Position numbers and translations under genes: made by a program
Notes under the pieces: generated by a model
The model's database searches: none
Told to the model about the DNA's origin: nothing
Seen by the model: only the letters and a program-made list of their open reading frames with translations
DNA from: Kyrpidia sp.
GTDB taxonomy: Bacteria > Bacillota > Bacilli > Kyrpidiales > Kyrpidiaceae
Assembly (NCBI GenBank): GCA_029960885.1
Contig: JASBVV010000046.1
Span: 41,895 to 105,894 of the forward strand
DNA: 64,000 nt
Reading direction: 5' to 3'
Part shown: positions 11,626 to 21,517 of the stretch, one piece after another
Layout of the letters: every line of letters starts with the position of its first letter
Position numbering within the stretch: the stretch's first letter is position 1

Positions 11626-12573
11626 ATGGAGACGATCCGACTGACTTTGAACCAAAAGCCGCCGAGCCCCTCTCCGTGTGTCATGGCACTGGGTACTTTC
11701 GACGGTGTGCACATCGGTCACCGGGAAATTTTGTCCGGGGGAAAAGAAGAAGCCGAGCGGAGGGGCGTGCCTTTCGCGGTGTTTTTGTGCGACCCCCATC
11801 CTCGTCAAGTGCTGGGCATGGGGACCGATTACGACGTCCTGCTGACCCCCCTGCCGGAAAAATTGCGCCTTCTCGGCCAACATGGTGCGGATCTGGTGTA
11901 CATACTGACTTTTACCCGGGAAGTGGCGGCCGTACCGCCCGAACAGTTTGTTCTGGATCTGCTCCTCCCCTTGGCTCCTCTGGCTTTGGTGGCCGGATTC
12001 GATTACACGTTCGGGGCGGGCGGCCGGGGGGACGCCGCACTGTTGCGCGCCATGGGAGAAACGAGAAACATCCCGGTGCTGATCATGCCCGCCGTGAATC
12101 GGTACGGGGAAAAGGTGAGCAGTACGTTGATCAGGGAAAAACTGCGGTACGGGGACGTGGCCGTGGTCCGCGAACTGCTGGGGCGCCCCTATGCGCTGAC
12201 CGGACGGGTGGTCACCGGGGACGGCCGGGGCGCACAACTCGGGTTTCCCACGGCGAATCTCCGCCTGGACGAAGGATTCCTGATTCCCGCCCCGGGGGTG
12301 TATCTCGTCCGCGCGTCCTGGAGGGACGAGGCGGGCCCCGGGGTCATGAACATCGGGGTGCGGCCCACGTTTCACGATCGCGGACGGCTTTCGTTGGAAG
12401 TTCATCTCTTGGATCGGAAGGTCGAGCTGTACGGTGAGGAACTGCGGGTGGAATTTCTCGACTACCTGCGCCCGGAACAGCGTTTTGCCTCGGTGGAAGA
12501 CCTTGCGGATCAGATCGGCCGGGACGTGGAAGAAGCCCGTCGCAGATGGCCGTGTGGAGCGGACACCCGGTGA
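11626..12573 (+). CDS. ribF: Bifunctional riboflavin kinase/FAD synthetase
   Basis: ALGTFDGVHIGHREIL; GRVVTGDGRGAQLGFPTANL. Confidence 0.95.
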   Translation: METIRLTLNQKPPSPSPCVMALGTFDGVHIGHREILSGGKEEAERRGVPFAVFLCDPHPRQVLGMGTDYDVLLTPLPEKLRLLGQHGADLVYILTFTREVAAVPPEQFVLDLLLPLAPLALVAGFDYTFGAGGRGDAALLRAMGETRNIPVLIMPAVNRYGEKVSSTLIREKLRYGDVAVVRELLGRPYALTGRVVTGDGRGAQLGFPTANLRLDEGFLIPAPGVYLVRASWRDEAGPGVMNIGVRPTFHDRGRLSLEVHLLDRKVELYGEELRVEFLDYLRPEQRFASVEDLADQIGRDVEEARRRWPCGADTR

Positions 12574-12603
12574 TTGATTTCTCTCGAACGAATATGCTAT
12601 ACT
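12574..12603 (+). promoter_or_regulatory. Candidate SigA promoter for rpsO
   Basis: TTGATT-N18-TATACT with an extended TG motif before the -10. Confidence 0.55.
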
Positions 12604-12707
12604 TCAGCATGGTTTTTTTCTGCCACTTGGAACCGATGGCGCGGATTTCCGTTCTGCCGGCGGAATTCTGGGCGATCGGCGATTTTGGAATGAGGAGGTG
12701 AAGGCAG

Positions 12708-12977
12708 GTGGCGCTCACCCAAGAGCGAAAAAAGGAATTGATCGACACCTTCAAGGTTCACGAAACCGACACCGGTTCCCCCGAGGTGCAGGTGGCGTTG
12801 TTGACGGAAAAGATCAACAGCCTCAATGAACATTTGAAAGTCCACAGAAAAGATTTCCATTCCCGTCGCGGGTTGTTGAAGATGGTGGGACAGCGGCGGA
12901 GCCTGCTCAACTACCTGCGCAAAAAGGATGCCGCCAGGTACCGTGTGTTGATAGACAAGCTCGGTCTGCGGAAGTGA
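12708..12977 (+). CDS. rpsO: 30S ribosomal protein S15
   Basis: [35 protein letters not shown]; 89 aa. Confidence 0.98.
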   Translation: MALTQERKKELIDTFKVHETDTGSPEVQVALLTEKINSLNEHLKVHRKDFHSRRGLLKMVGQRRSLLNYLRKKDAARYRVLIDKLGLRK

Positions 12978-13006
12978 AGGAAGCGGGGTTGCCCGCTTCC
13001 ATTTTC
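12978..13006 (+). terminator. Intergenic hairpin between rpsO and pnp
   Basis: GGAAGCGGG-GTTG-CCCGCTTCC-ATTTT. Confidence 0.6.
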
Positions 13007-13087
13007 GTATTTCCCCGAGCGAGGCCGGGGGGCGGGCAAGGGGACAAGCCCGGGAAGACGGGACTGGAAGGAGGATTCAGCGAATCC

Positions 13088-15268
13088 ATGCACCAAATTT
13101 TCGAGACTGTGCTTGGCGGTCGACGTCTCGTTCTGGAGACGGGCAAGCTGGCCAAACAGGCCACTTCCGCCGTGACGGTGCGTTACGGGGACACCGTGGT
13201 TCTGGCGACGGTGACCATGTCCAAGGAGCCGAAGGAGATCGATTTCTTTCCCCTCACGGTGAATTACGAGGAGCGGCTGTATGCCGTGGGCAAGATACCC
13301 GGCGGATTTATTAAGCGCGAGGGTCGGCCCAGCGAAAAGGCGATTTTGGCCAGCCGGCTCATTGACCGCCCGATTCGGCCGTTGTTCCCCGACGGCTTCC
13401 GGCACGAGGTACAGGTGGTGGTCCTGGTGCTCTCGGTGGATCAGGACTGTTCTCCGGAGATTGCCGGCATGATCGGAACCTCCGCTGCGCTGACCATTTC
13501 GTCCATCCCGTTCGACGGTCCGATTGCCGGCGTGGCGGTGGGCCGGGTGGACGGCGAGTTTGTGGTGAATCCCACCGTGGCCCAATTGGAGAAAAGCGAC
13601 ATCCATCTGGTTGTCGCCGGATCCAGGGGAGCGGTGGTGATGGTGGAGGCCGGGGCGAAGGAAGTTCCGGAGTCGGTGATGCTTGATGCGATCATGTTCG
13701 GCCATGAGCAACTGCAGCCTTTGATCGACCTGCAGGAGCGCATGCGCCGGGAAGTCGGTCAAGAGAAGATGGAACCGGAGCTGCACGCGCCGGACGAACA
13801 GATCGCCCTGGCGGTGCGGGAGTACGCGACGGAGAAACTGAAAGCCGCCATCCGCACTCCGGAAAAGTTGGCCCGGGAAGAGGCGATCAACGCCGTTCAG
13901 GAGGAAACCCTGGAACATTTCTCCGAACAGTTTCCGGAAGGGGCGGCAGACATCGCCGAAGTGCTCCACGACATCGTGAAAGAGGAAGTGCGCAGCGCCA
14001 TCCTCGATGAAGGCATTCGCCCCGACGGCCGGGCACTCGACGAAGTCCGCCCCATTTCGTGCGAGGTCGGGATTTTGCCCCGCACTCACGGATCCGGACT
14101 GTTCACCCGGGGGCAGACCCAGGCGTTGTCCGTGTGCACCCTGGGGGCGCTCGGAGATGTACAGATTCTGGACGGTTTGGACCTCGAAGAATCGAAGCGA
14201 TTCATGCACCACTACAATTTTCCCCCGTTCAGCGTGGGGGAGGCGCGGCCCATCCGGGCGCCGAGCCGTCGGGACATCGGCCACGGGGCGCTCGGGGAAC
14301 GCGCGTTGGAACCGGTGATTCCCGGCGAGGAGGAGTTCCCGTACACCATCCGCCTGGTGTCCGAAGTGCTGGAGTCCAACGGATCCACCTCCCAGGCCAG
14401 CATCTGCGGGAGCACGTTGGCGCTCATGGATGCCGGGGTGCCCATCAGGGCGCCGGTGGCCGGGGTGGCCATGGGCTTGGTCAAGGAAGGGGATCGGGTG
14501 GCCATCCTGACGGACATCCAAGGGATGGAGGACCATCTCGGGGATATGGATTTTAAAGTGGCGGGGTCGGCCAAGGGCGTCACCGCGCTCCAAATGGATA
14601 TCAAAATCAAGGGGTTGACCAGGGATATTCTAGAAAAAGCCCTGGAACAGGCCCACCGCGGGCGGATGTTCATTCTGGACAAGATGCTGGAAGTGATCCG
14701 GCAACCGCGGCAACAGTTGTCACCCTATGCGCCGCGCATCATCACCATGCGGATTCACCCGGATAAGATTCGCGAGGTCATCGGCCCGGGCGGCCGGGTG
14801 ATCAACAAGATCATCGACGACACCGGAGTCAAGATCGATATTGAACAAGACGGGCGGATCTTCATTGCGGCGGTGGACCGGGAGGCGGGCGAACGGGCCC
14901 GGCAGATGATTGAAGGCATCGTTCGTGACGTGGAGGTCGGGCAGACGTACCACGGCAAGGTGACGCGGGTGGAGAAGTACGGAGCGTTCGTGGAGATCCT
15001 TCCCGGAAAAGAAGGGCTTGTGCACATCTCCCAATTGGCCGAAGAACGGGTGGCGCGAACCGAGGATGTCGTTCACGTCGGCGACGACATCGACGTCAAG
15101 GTGACCGAGATCGACGCCCAGGGACGGATCAACCTGTCCCGCCGCGAGGTGCTTCGCGAGCGACGGGCGGCGACCGGGGACATTCGCCCGGAGGATCCGA
15201 ATCGGCAGATGGGCAGGTTGATCGGCGGAGCGGCCCGGGGAGGGCGCGGCGCCCGGCGGCGGACGTAA
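13088..15268 (+). CDS. pnp: Polyribonucleotide nucleotidyltransferase
   Basis: [25 protein letters not shown]… with KH and S1 domains. Confidence 0.97.
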   Translation: MHQIFETVLGGRRLVLETGKLAKQATSAVTVRYGDTVVLATVTMSKEPKEIDFFPLTVNYEERLYAVGKIPGGFIKREGRPSEKAILASRLIDRPIRPLFPDGFRHEVQVVVLVLSVDQDCSPEIAGMIGTSAALTISSIPFDGPIAGVAVGRVDGEFVVNPTVAQLEKSDIHLVVAGSRGAVVMVEAGAKEVPESVMLDAIMFGHEQLQPLIDLQERMRREVGQEKMEPELHAPDEQIALAVREYATEKLKAAIRTPEKLAREEAINAVQEETLEHFSEQFPEGAADIAEVLHDIVKEEVRSAILDEGIRPDGRALDEVRPISCEVGILPRTHGSGLFTRGQTQALSVCTLGALGDVQILDGLDLEESKRFMHHYNFPPFSVGEARPIRAPSRRDIGHGALGERALEPVIPGEEEFPYTIRLVSEVLESNGSTSQASICGSTLALMDAGVPIRAPVAGVAMGLVKEGDRVAILTDIQGMEDHLGDMDFKVAGSAKGVTALQMDIKIKGLTRDILEKALEQAHRGRMFILDKMLEVIRQPRQQLSPYAPRIITMRIHPDKIREVIGPGGRVINKIIDDTGVKIDIEQDGRIFIAAVDREAGERARQMIEGIVRDVEVGQTYHGKVTRVEKYGAFVEILPGKEGLVHISQLAEERVARTEDVVHVGDDIDVKVTEIDAQGRINLSRREVLRERRAATGDIRPEDPNRQMGRLIGGAARGGRGARRRT

Positions 15269-15353
15269 GGAGCGGTACTTCAGGAAACGGTACCTTCTCC
15301 CCGGCGGGCTGCGACCTGCTGTAAGGCTGAAACCCCAATCGAGGTCGGAAAAA

Positions 15354-15378
15354 GTAGGCGTGCACCCACGCCTTTTTC
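15354..15378 (+). terminator. Rho-independent terminator after pnp
   Basis: AGGCGTG-CACC-CACGCCT-TTTTC. Confidence 0.75.
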
Positions 15379-15405
15379 TATGCCGAAGGCAGTGGTTTGG
15401 ATATT

Positions 15406-15421
15406 TGGCATCAAATTTGCT
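15406..15421 (+). promoter_or_regulatory. Sigma-54-type -24/-12 promoter upstream of the DUF4242-like gene
   Basis: TGGCATCAAATTTGCT (TGGCAT-N5-TTGCT; GG-N10-GC spacing). Confidence 0.75.
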
Positions 15422-15477
15422 TGTGTGTGGGAATAGGTCTTTCAGAGGCCGAAATATGCATTCAAGGAGGTTTTACA

Positions 15478-15741
15478 ATGCCAAAGTATCTTGTTGAACG
15501 AAACTTGGGCGGACCCATTTCCGACGAAGATTTGAAACAAGCTGTGGCTCGTTCCATGGAGGTCATGGCGGAAATTCCGGGAATGACTTGGCTGCACAGC
15601 AACCTGACCACCGATCGGTCGACCATTGTCTGCGAATATATTGCACCGAATCGGGAGACCATCCAAGAACACTCCCAACGCGCCAACCTGCCCTGTACCA
15701 AGATCATCGAGGTTACGGAATTGGACCGTCATTCATTTTAA
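15478..15741 (+). CDS. DUF4242-like small protein
   Basis: MPKYLVERNLGGPISDEDLKQAVARSMEVMAEIPGMTWLHSNLTTDRSTIVCEYIAPNRETIQEHSQRANLP; RBS AAGGAGG. Confidence 0.8.
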   Translation: MPKYLVERNLGGPISDEDLKQAVARSMEVMAEIPGMTWLHSNLTTDRSTIVCEYIAPNRETIQEHSQRANLPCTKIIEVTELDRHSF

Positions 15742-15751
15742 GGATCTCGAA

Positions 15752-15813
15752 TTGTTCACAGTGTGTACAAAGTGTTCACTTCGGACATCCAAATCATTGA
15801 ACAGATTGTTCAA
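15752..15813. promoter_or_regulatory. Candidate activator-binding array upstream of adh
   Basis: TTGTTCAC-AGT-GTGTACAA (15752-15770, one mismatch), GTGTTCAC (15772-15779), TTGAACA-GAT-TGTTCAA (15797-15813, perfect). Confidence 0.55.
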
Positions 15814-15874
15814 CACGCACACGTCTCGACCGGCGAAAGCCGAAATATCGAACCGCTCCTGCCGAGGCAAGCCT

Positions 15875-15890
15875 TGGCACGTTTTGTGCT
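15875..15890 (+). promoter_or_regulatory. Sigma-54-type -24/-12 promoter upstream of adh
   Basis: TGGCACGTTTTGTGCT (GG-N10-GC spacing; one mismatch in the -12 block). Confidence 0.65.
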
Positions 15891-15972
15891 TCATTTCTTT
15901 TCGGAGGCTGCCGAACGATTTTGTCGTACTGCTCGGTTGCTCCAAAACAGATAAGGAGGTCTTTGGGGAATT

Positions 15973-17028
15973 ATGAGAGCTGCTCGATTGATTGAACACA
16001 AGAAACCCCTCCCTGTCATCGAAGTCCCCGATCCAAACCCCGGCCCCGGAGATGCGGTGCTTCGTGTGGAGGCCTGCGGAATTTGCCGCAGCGACTGGCA
16101 CGCATGGCAAGGCGACTGGTCGTGGATCGGACTTTCCCCGGAACTCCCCATTACACCCGGGCACGAGTTTGGGGGCGTGGTGGAAGAGGTCGGAAAGGAT
16201 GTGAAGAATTTTCGAAGAGGGGACCGGGCCACTGTACCCTTTCATGCCGGTTGCGGTCATTGCGAGTATTGTTTGAGCGGGGTTCCCAATCTGTGTGAGA
16301 ATATCATGATCTACGGATTGGTGTCCGGATTCGACGGCGGATATGCTCAATACGTTCTGGTGAAAAATGCCGACTTCAATCTCATCCCTCTTCCGGAGAA
16401 TGTGGATGGGGTTACGGCGGCCGCGATTGGCTGTCGTTACATGACGGGGTACCACGGTGTGGTTCGAGGCCGCGTTCAGCCGGGAGAATGGGTCGCGATT
16501 CAAGGGGCGGGGGGCGTCGGCCTGTCCGCCGTGCAGGTGGCCACGGCGTTGGGTGCCCAAGTGATCGCCGTGGACATCGATGACGAAAAACTCGAAAAGG
16601 CGCGGCAAGAAGGTGCCGCGGCCACGATCAATGCAAAACGGGAAAACGTGCCGGAGGCCGTCAAAGAGATCACCAAGGGTGGGGCTCACGTGGGAATTGA
16701 TGCGCTGGGGGTCCGGGATACGGTGCTCAACTCCGTTCTCTCCCTGCGGAAGGGTGGCCGGCATGTCCAGGTTGGACTGACCACCTCGGAAGAGGGAGGG
16801 ATGGTTTCGCTGCCCGTGGACATGATCACGGCAATGGAGTTGGAGTTTGTGGGCAGCCTGGGCAATCCGCATCCTGCGTATCGGGGGCTCCTGAACCTGG
16901 TGTCCTCCGGGCGACTGAATCCCAAGTCCTTGGTGAGCAAGGAAGTCGGTCTGGATGATGTGTCTCAAACTTTTGAAGATATGAACCAGTTCCGCACCAA
17001 GGGTTTTCATGTCATCACGAAGTTTTGA
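15973..17028 (+). CDS. Zinc-dependent medium-chain alcohol dehydrogenase
   Basis: CGICRSDWHAWQGDW, GHEFGGVVEEVG, structural Zn site CGHCEYCLSGVPNLC, Rossmann GAGGVGLSAVQ. Confidence 0.93.
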   Translation: MRAARLIEHKKPLPVIEVPDPNPGPGDAVLRVEACGICRSDWHAWQGDWSWIGLSPELPITPGHEFGGVVEEVGKDVKNFRRGDRATVPFHAGCGHCEYCLSGVPNLCENIMIYGLVSGFDGGYAQYVLVKNADFNLIPLPENVDGVTAAAIGCRYMTGYHGVVRGRVQPGEWVAIQGAGGVGLSAVQVATALGAQVIAVDIDDEKLEKARQEGAAATINAKRENVPEAVKEITKGGAHVGIDALGVRDTVLNSVLSLRKGGRHVQVGLTTSEEGGMVSLPVDMITAMELEFVGSLGNPHPAYRGLLNLVSSGRLNPKSLVSKEVGLDDVSQTFEDMNQFRTKGFHVITKF

Positions 17029-17148
17029 AGTGATGTGACCATACAGCACGGACCTCATCGTGTTTCACCAATCGGGGTCCGCCGTGCATGGGCGTGATAA
17101 GCGTACGCAGTAACGGGCCGACGGTGTACCTGTTGGATTGGAATCCAG

Positions 17149-17188
17149 GGCCGCTTTGGGGAGACGGATACTCCGAGCGGCTCTTTTT
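17149..17188 (+). terminator. Terminator between adh and the sDIMO genes
   Basis: GGCCGCTTTGGGGA…TCCGAGCGGCTC-TTTTT hairpin. Confidence 0.65.
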
Positions 17189-17274
17189 GTATCCCCGTCC
17201 GTGCTGCCCGCTTCTTCCAATGTCCCGCTTTTCTTGTACTGACTGCCGGGTGCCGGGACGAAAACTCCTCATGA

Positions 17275-17330
17275 TGTTCACCATATACAACCTGTTCATG
17301 AACAAGGTGTGTTCCGTTGCACAGTGTTCA
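17275..17330. promoter_or_regulatory. Candidate activator-binding array upstream of the sDIMO genes
   Basis: TGTTCAC (17275), perfect palindrome TGTTCATGAACA (17293-17304), TGTTCC (17310), TGTTCA (17325). Confidence 0.55.
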
Positions 17331-17471
17331 GCCGCGGGGACAGGAAGAAGTCCCCAGATAAGGGGAACGGATCTGCTTAAAGACGGAATTAATCAAGACT
17401 TTTCTTGATTCCTGTGTATCCGTCCATTTCTATATGATTCTATGATTCGAGAAAGACGGCCAATGCAGAGT

Positions 17472-17487
17472 TGGCATATTTCATGCT
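17472..17487 (+). promoter_or_regulatory. Sigma-54-type -24/-12 promoter upstream of sDIMO alpha
   Basis: TGGCATATTTCATGCT (GG-N10-GC spacing; -12 ATGCT vs TTGCT). Confidence 0.65.
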
Positions 17488-17622
17488 TATAAGGTGAAGT
17501 GTTCACAAACCCGTCACCACTTTCATACGGAAGGGGGGATCTCCTCTTCAAAGGAACGGAGGCGGTTGGCTTGTGCCGATTCTTGGGTTCAACGGAAAAA
17601 TCTCTTGTTGGGAGGGGAACTG

Positions 17623-19247
17623 ATGGCTTCACCCGCAGCGTTTATCAACAAAGTTCATGAGCGGATTCCGGCGTTGGACTGGGATCCCCAGTATGCCGGC
17701 CGTCCTGAGAAGTACCCCACTGCCTATCGTTTTCCAAAGAAATCGTCCAAAGACCCCATGAAACAAATCCTTCCTCGTATTTTCCGATGCAAGCGGAGAA
17801 AGACACCCGGGTCTTTGGGGGTCTCGACGCGGCGCTCCGGGGCAACATGTTCCAGAAACTTTCCCCGCGGTATACGGAGTGGCTCAAACCGTTTCTCGCT
17901 GTCTTTCCGTTTATTGAACTGCAGGCCGCCCACGCCATGTCCAATCTGGTCAACGCCGTTCACGCCCCGGAATTGCACAACGGGTACGCCCATCAGATGA
18001 TCGATGAATTTCGCCATGCCAACATTCAGCAGAATCTGGCGCGGTATTACATGGAGCATTACGTGGACCCGTGGGGATTTAACAACAACAACCTGATGAA
18101 TGTCACCACCCCGGTGGGCGCCATCGGTCGACAGTTTGCCGAGGGGTTCACCGCCGGAGACGCCGTGAGCGGTGCGAACATCTTCTTGCAGGTGGTGGCG
18201 GAGACCGCCTTCACCAATGTCTTGTTTGTGGCGAACCCGTCCGAAGCGGCGGCCAACGGCGACATCGCACTGCCTTCGGTGTTCCTGTCCGTTCAATCGG
18301 ACGAAGCGCGGCACATCAACAATGGCTTTGCCACCTTGTCCCTGGCACTGGAAAACCCGGACAATCACCCGCTGATCGAACGGGATCTGCGGTACGCCTT
18401 TTGGCTGCTTCACACCGCAGTGGACGGCATCATGAGTGTCATCCTGGAGTACGGGGACGAAACCCGGCGGCCCGACAAGCCCGCGTACTATGAGCTGTGG
18501 AAGCGGTGGATCTATGACGACTACTATCGCACCTATCTGCTTCCGCTGGAGAAGTACGGCATCCGGGTGCCCACCGATTTGGTGCAGGAGATCTGGGAGC
18601 GCTTTACCGTGAAGGATTGGCACCACAAACTCGCGATCGAACTGTCGGCCATGTGGATGTTCAATTCCTGGCGGTTCGATCCGTTGAACGAACGGGACTT
18701 CGAATGGTTTGAGAAAAAATATCCCGGGTGGTATTCGAAGTTCGGCACCTATTGGGAGAATTATCGCCGGCTCTCGGTGCCCGGTCCCGGGCAAAGCCCT
18801 CCTTGCCTGGCGGGCATCGGCCACGTCTTGCCCTACACGTGCTACACCTGCCTGGAGCCCATTGCCATCCGCGAAGAGTTGCAGATCGCGGAACACGACG
18901 GTCAAGTGTACACGTACTGCTCGGACGCGTGCAGGTGGATTCACGAAACCACCTTGACGGACCCGACGCCCATGGTGCGCTTGTCTCCGCCCGAGTCCCG
19001 CATCTTCACGGAGATTCATGCGGGTGAGTCTTTGGAAGAGGCGCTTCGTTCCAGCGGGTTGGTGCGCAGTGACGGGCAGACGTTGGTGGCTCAGCCCCAC
19101 CTGTTATTTGACGACAAATACATGTGGCGTCTGGAGCACCTTCCGAACATCGAGCTGCCCCGCCAGTTGGGGGACTTGACCCGGATGAGCCCTGAACAGC
19201 GGACCCAAGTGGTGAACGAATATCGCAAGGGCATCCAATTTCACTGA
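17623..19247 (+). CDS. Soluble di-iron monooxygenase hydroxylase alpha subunit (propane/methane monooxygenase-like), frame-broken near 17770-17780
   Basis: DEFRH and DEARH di-iron motifs; C-terminal Cys motif (CYTCLEP…YCSDACRWI). N-terminus MASPAAFINKVHERIPALDWDPQY… with RBS is in a different frame from MQAEKDTRVFGGLDAALRGNMF (17787). Confidence 0.9.
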
Positions 19248-19335
19248 GGGATGACGGAGGTGTCCTGCCTGTCCCGAAGCGGGAGGGGGCGCGGCCCCCT
19301 TCCCGCGGGACTTCGCGACACCCATCGGAGACCAC

Positions 19336-20391
19336 GTGGGCGGGGAGTGGGGATCGGCCGTGACCTATAAAGTGAAATTCCTTCCGGTGAATGTGGAAAT
19401 CGAGATCGAAGAAGGAGAAAAGGTGTTGGACGCGGCGTTCCGGCAGGGGGTGCTGTTGGCTCACGGCTGCCGGGAGGGCCAGTGTTCGGCCTGCAAGTCC
19501 GTCATGGTGGACGGGGACTTCGATCTGGATCGCTATTCCACCTTCGCCTTGCCGGATTATGAAGCGGAACAAGGATATGTCCTTCTTTGTCAAACGCTCG
19601 CGTACAGTGATCTGACCATCGAACTGCTCAACTACAACGAGGAGCACATGTTCCTGGATCATCCCATCCGAACCGTTCTCGCCACCGTGACGGAGATCCG
19701 CCGTCTGACCCGCGATATCACCCGCCTCCGGTTGCGCCTGAAGGAAGGGGCCTCCTTTGCGTTTAAAGCGGGGCAGTATGTCGATATCCGGCTCCCCGGC
19801 GTCGACCCGGCGCGGTCGTTCTCCATGTCCTCCCTCCCGAGTCGACCCGAAGAGCTGGAATTCATGATCAAAATCATTCCGGGAGGATATTTTTCCACGC
19901 TGCTCGACCAACGGCTCCAGGTCGGGGATGAACTGGAGATCACCGGACCTTTCGGGAACTTCTATTACAGGGATGGGCGCGAAGACATGTACGTGATCGG
20001 CGGAGGGGCGGGGATGGCGCCGCTGTGGTCCCTGATGTGCGAGATGGCGGAGAAGGGAATCGACCGGAAGATTCGCTTCTTTTACGGGGCCCGCACCACC
20101 CGGGATCTGTTCTACCTGGATGAGATTCGGGAGCTGCAGGGCCGCTTTTCAGATTTCGTTTTTGTTCCGGCCCTTTCCGAACCCGCCGAAGACGAGGCCT
20201 GGTCGGGTCCCACCGGGCTGATTACGGATGTGCTGGAGGAGTACCTGGAAAAACATCCGTCCTCCGCGGGGATTCAGGGGTATCTGTGCGGTCCGCCCCC
20301 CATGATTGACGCGGCCATCCGGGTGCTGAAGCACCACGGGGCCGACGATCGCAATCTTTTTTACGACAAATTCACGGCCTCCACCCGATAA
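19336..20391 (+). CDS. sDIMO reductase component ([2Fe-2S] ferredoxin + FAD/NAD domains)
   Basis: HGCREGQCSACKSVMVDG…LLCQT Fe-S motif; RSFSMSS FAD motif; GGGAGMAPLWSL. Confidence 0.93.
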   Translation: MGGEWGSAVTYKVKFLPVNVEIEIEEGEKVLDAAFRQGVLLAHGCREGQCSACKSVMVDGDFDLDRYSTFALPDYEAEQGYVLLCQTLAYSDLTIELLNYNEEHMFLDHPIRTVLATVTEIRRLTRDITRLRLRLKEGASFAFKAGQYVDIRLPGVDPARSFSMSSLPSRPEELEFMIKIIPGGYFSTLLDQRLQVGDELEITGPFGNFYYRDGREDMYVIGGGAGMAPLWSLMCEMAEKGIDRKIRFFYGARTTRDLFYLDEIRELQGRFSDFVFVPALSEPAEDEAWSGPTGLITDVLEEYLEKHPSSAGIQGYLCGPPPMIDAAIRVLKHHGADDRNLFYDKFTASTR

Positions 20392-20422
20392 GGCGGTGGC
20401 GGCGGCAAGAAGACGGGAGGGG

Positions 20423-21517
20423 ATGAAGATGGCTCAAGCGGAACAAACCGAACAGAGGGTTCGAACCGCGGAGGCGGGGGCGTTCAAGTTCGCCGGCTCG
20501 GAAGACCGCCGATTCGTGTATTTTCAGCCTCGGAAGCGCCGGCCCACGACCTATGAAGACGTCACCATCGACATTCAACCTTATGAAGGGCGCTATCTCA
20601 AACAGGGGTTTCTCATGAGAATGTTGGACGCCTCTCCCAACTACACCGAGGAACGGACCCGGTTGCGCTGTTCGGATTGGAATCGGATTATCGACGTCAA
20701 TGAAGAGTACGAGCGGGTCTTTTATCAGAGACAACAAGCCGTGGAAGAACAGTTTCGCCGCACCCTGAATGCGGCGAAATCCCGCCAGGTGTTTGAAACC
20801 TTCGATCCGGCGTGGGTGCGTGTGTTGGAGAATCATCTGTCGGCGTTCAAACATGCGGAGTACGGACTGGGCATGCACAGTTTCGCCGTCATGCAGCGGG
20901 AAGCCTTGACCATCATGCTCAACAACATCTTCACCGTCCAATCGGCGGAAAAGCTGCGCTTTGCCCAGGACCTGACGATTTACATGATGGAACTGGCCGA
21001 ACAGATCCGGGGATTTGACGAAGGGCGCGGCCGGGAAGCGTGGCTGTCGGCGCCGGAGTGGCAAGGGGTGCGAAAAACTGTCGAGCACATCAACGCCGCC
21101 GCCGACTGGGGAGAGCAGTGGTTTGCCGTCAATCTGTTGTACGAGCCGTTGGTCGGCGAGTTGTTCCGCAGCCGGTTCATCATGCTGTTCGGGGCGCAAA
21201 ACGGCGACTTCGTGACCCCGGTTCTCGTCTCCACCGCGGAAGCGGACTATGATCGCAATCTGCGCACCACGGTGGAAGCCTTCAAAGTGCTCTTGGCCGA
21301 CGATCGGCACGGGGCGGCGAACCGGGCGCGGGTCGACGAGTGGGTGAAACAGTACCTGCCCCTGTGCATCGAGGCCGCCAAAGGGCTGGAACCTCTGTGG
21401 GAGATGCCCAAGGTGCAGGTGGCCGCGTTCTCGGACAGTTACGAACGGGCGGCGGGGAAATGTTTGCACAGCCTGGGGGCGTTGGGGATCACCTTGCCGA
21501 AAGGGGTGCGCGTATGA
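20423..21517 (+). CDS. sDIMO hydroxylase beta subunit
   Basis: FQPRKRRPTTYEDVTIDIQPY…YGLGMHSFAVMQREALTIMLNN; follows alpha and reductase. Confidence 0.92.
   Translation: MKMAQAEQTEQRVRTAEAGAFKFAGSEDRRFVYFQPRKRRPTTYEDVTIDIQPYEGRYLKQGFLMRMLDASPNYTEERTRLRCSDWNRIIDVNEEYERVFYQRQQAVEEQFRRTLNAAKSRQVFETFDPAWVRVLENHLSAFKHAEYGLGMHSFAVMQREALTIMLNNIFTVQSAEKLRFAQDLTIYMMELAEQIRGFDEGRGREAWLSAPEWQGVRKTVEHINAAADWGEQWFAVNLLYEPLVGELFRSRFIMLFGAQNGDFVTPVLVSTAEADYDRNLRTTVEAFKVLLADDRHGAANRARVDEWVKQYLPLCIEAAKGLEPLWEMPKVQVAAFSDSYERAAGKCLHSLGALGITLPKGVRV

Noticed and set aside
17758-17790. Programmed ribosomal frameshift in the sDIMO alpha gene
   Set aside because: No X-XXY-YYZ slippery site, no stimulatory structure seen; indel error or mutation is simpler.
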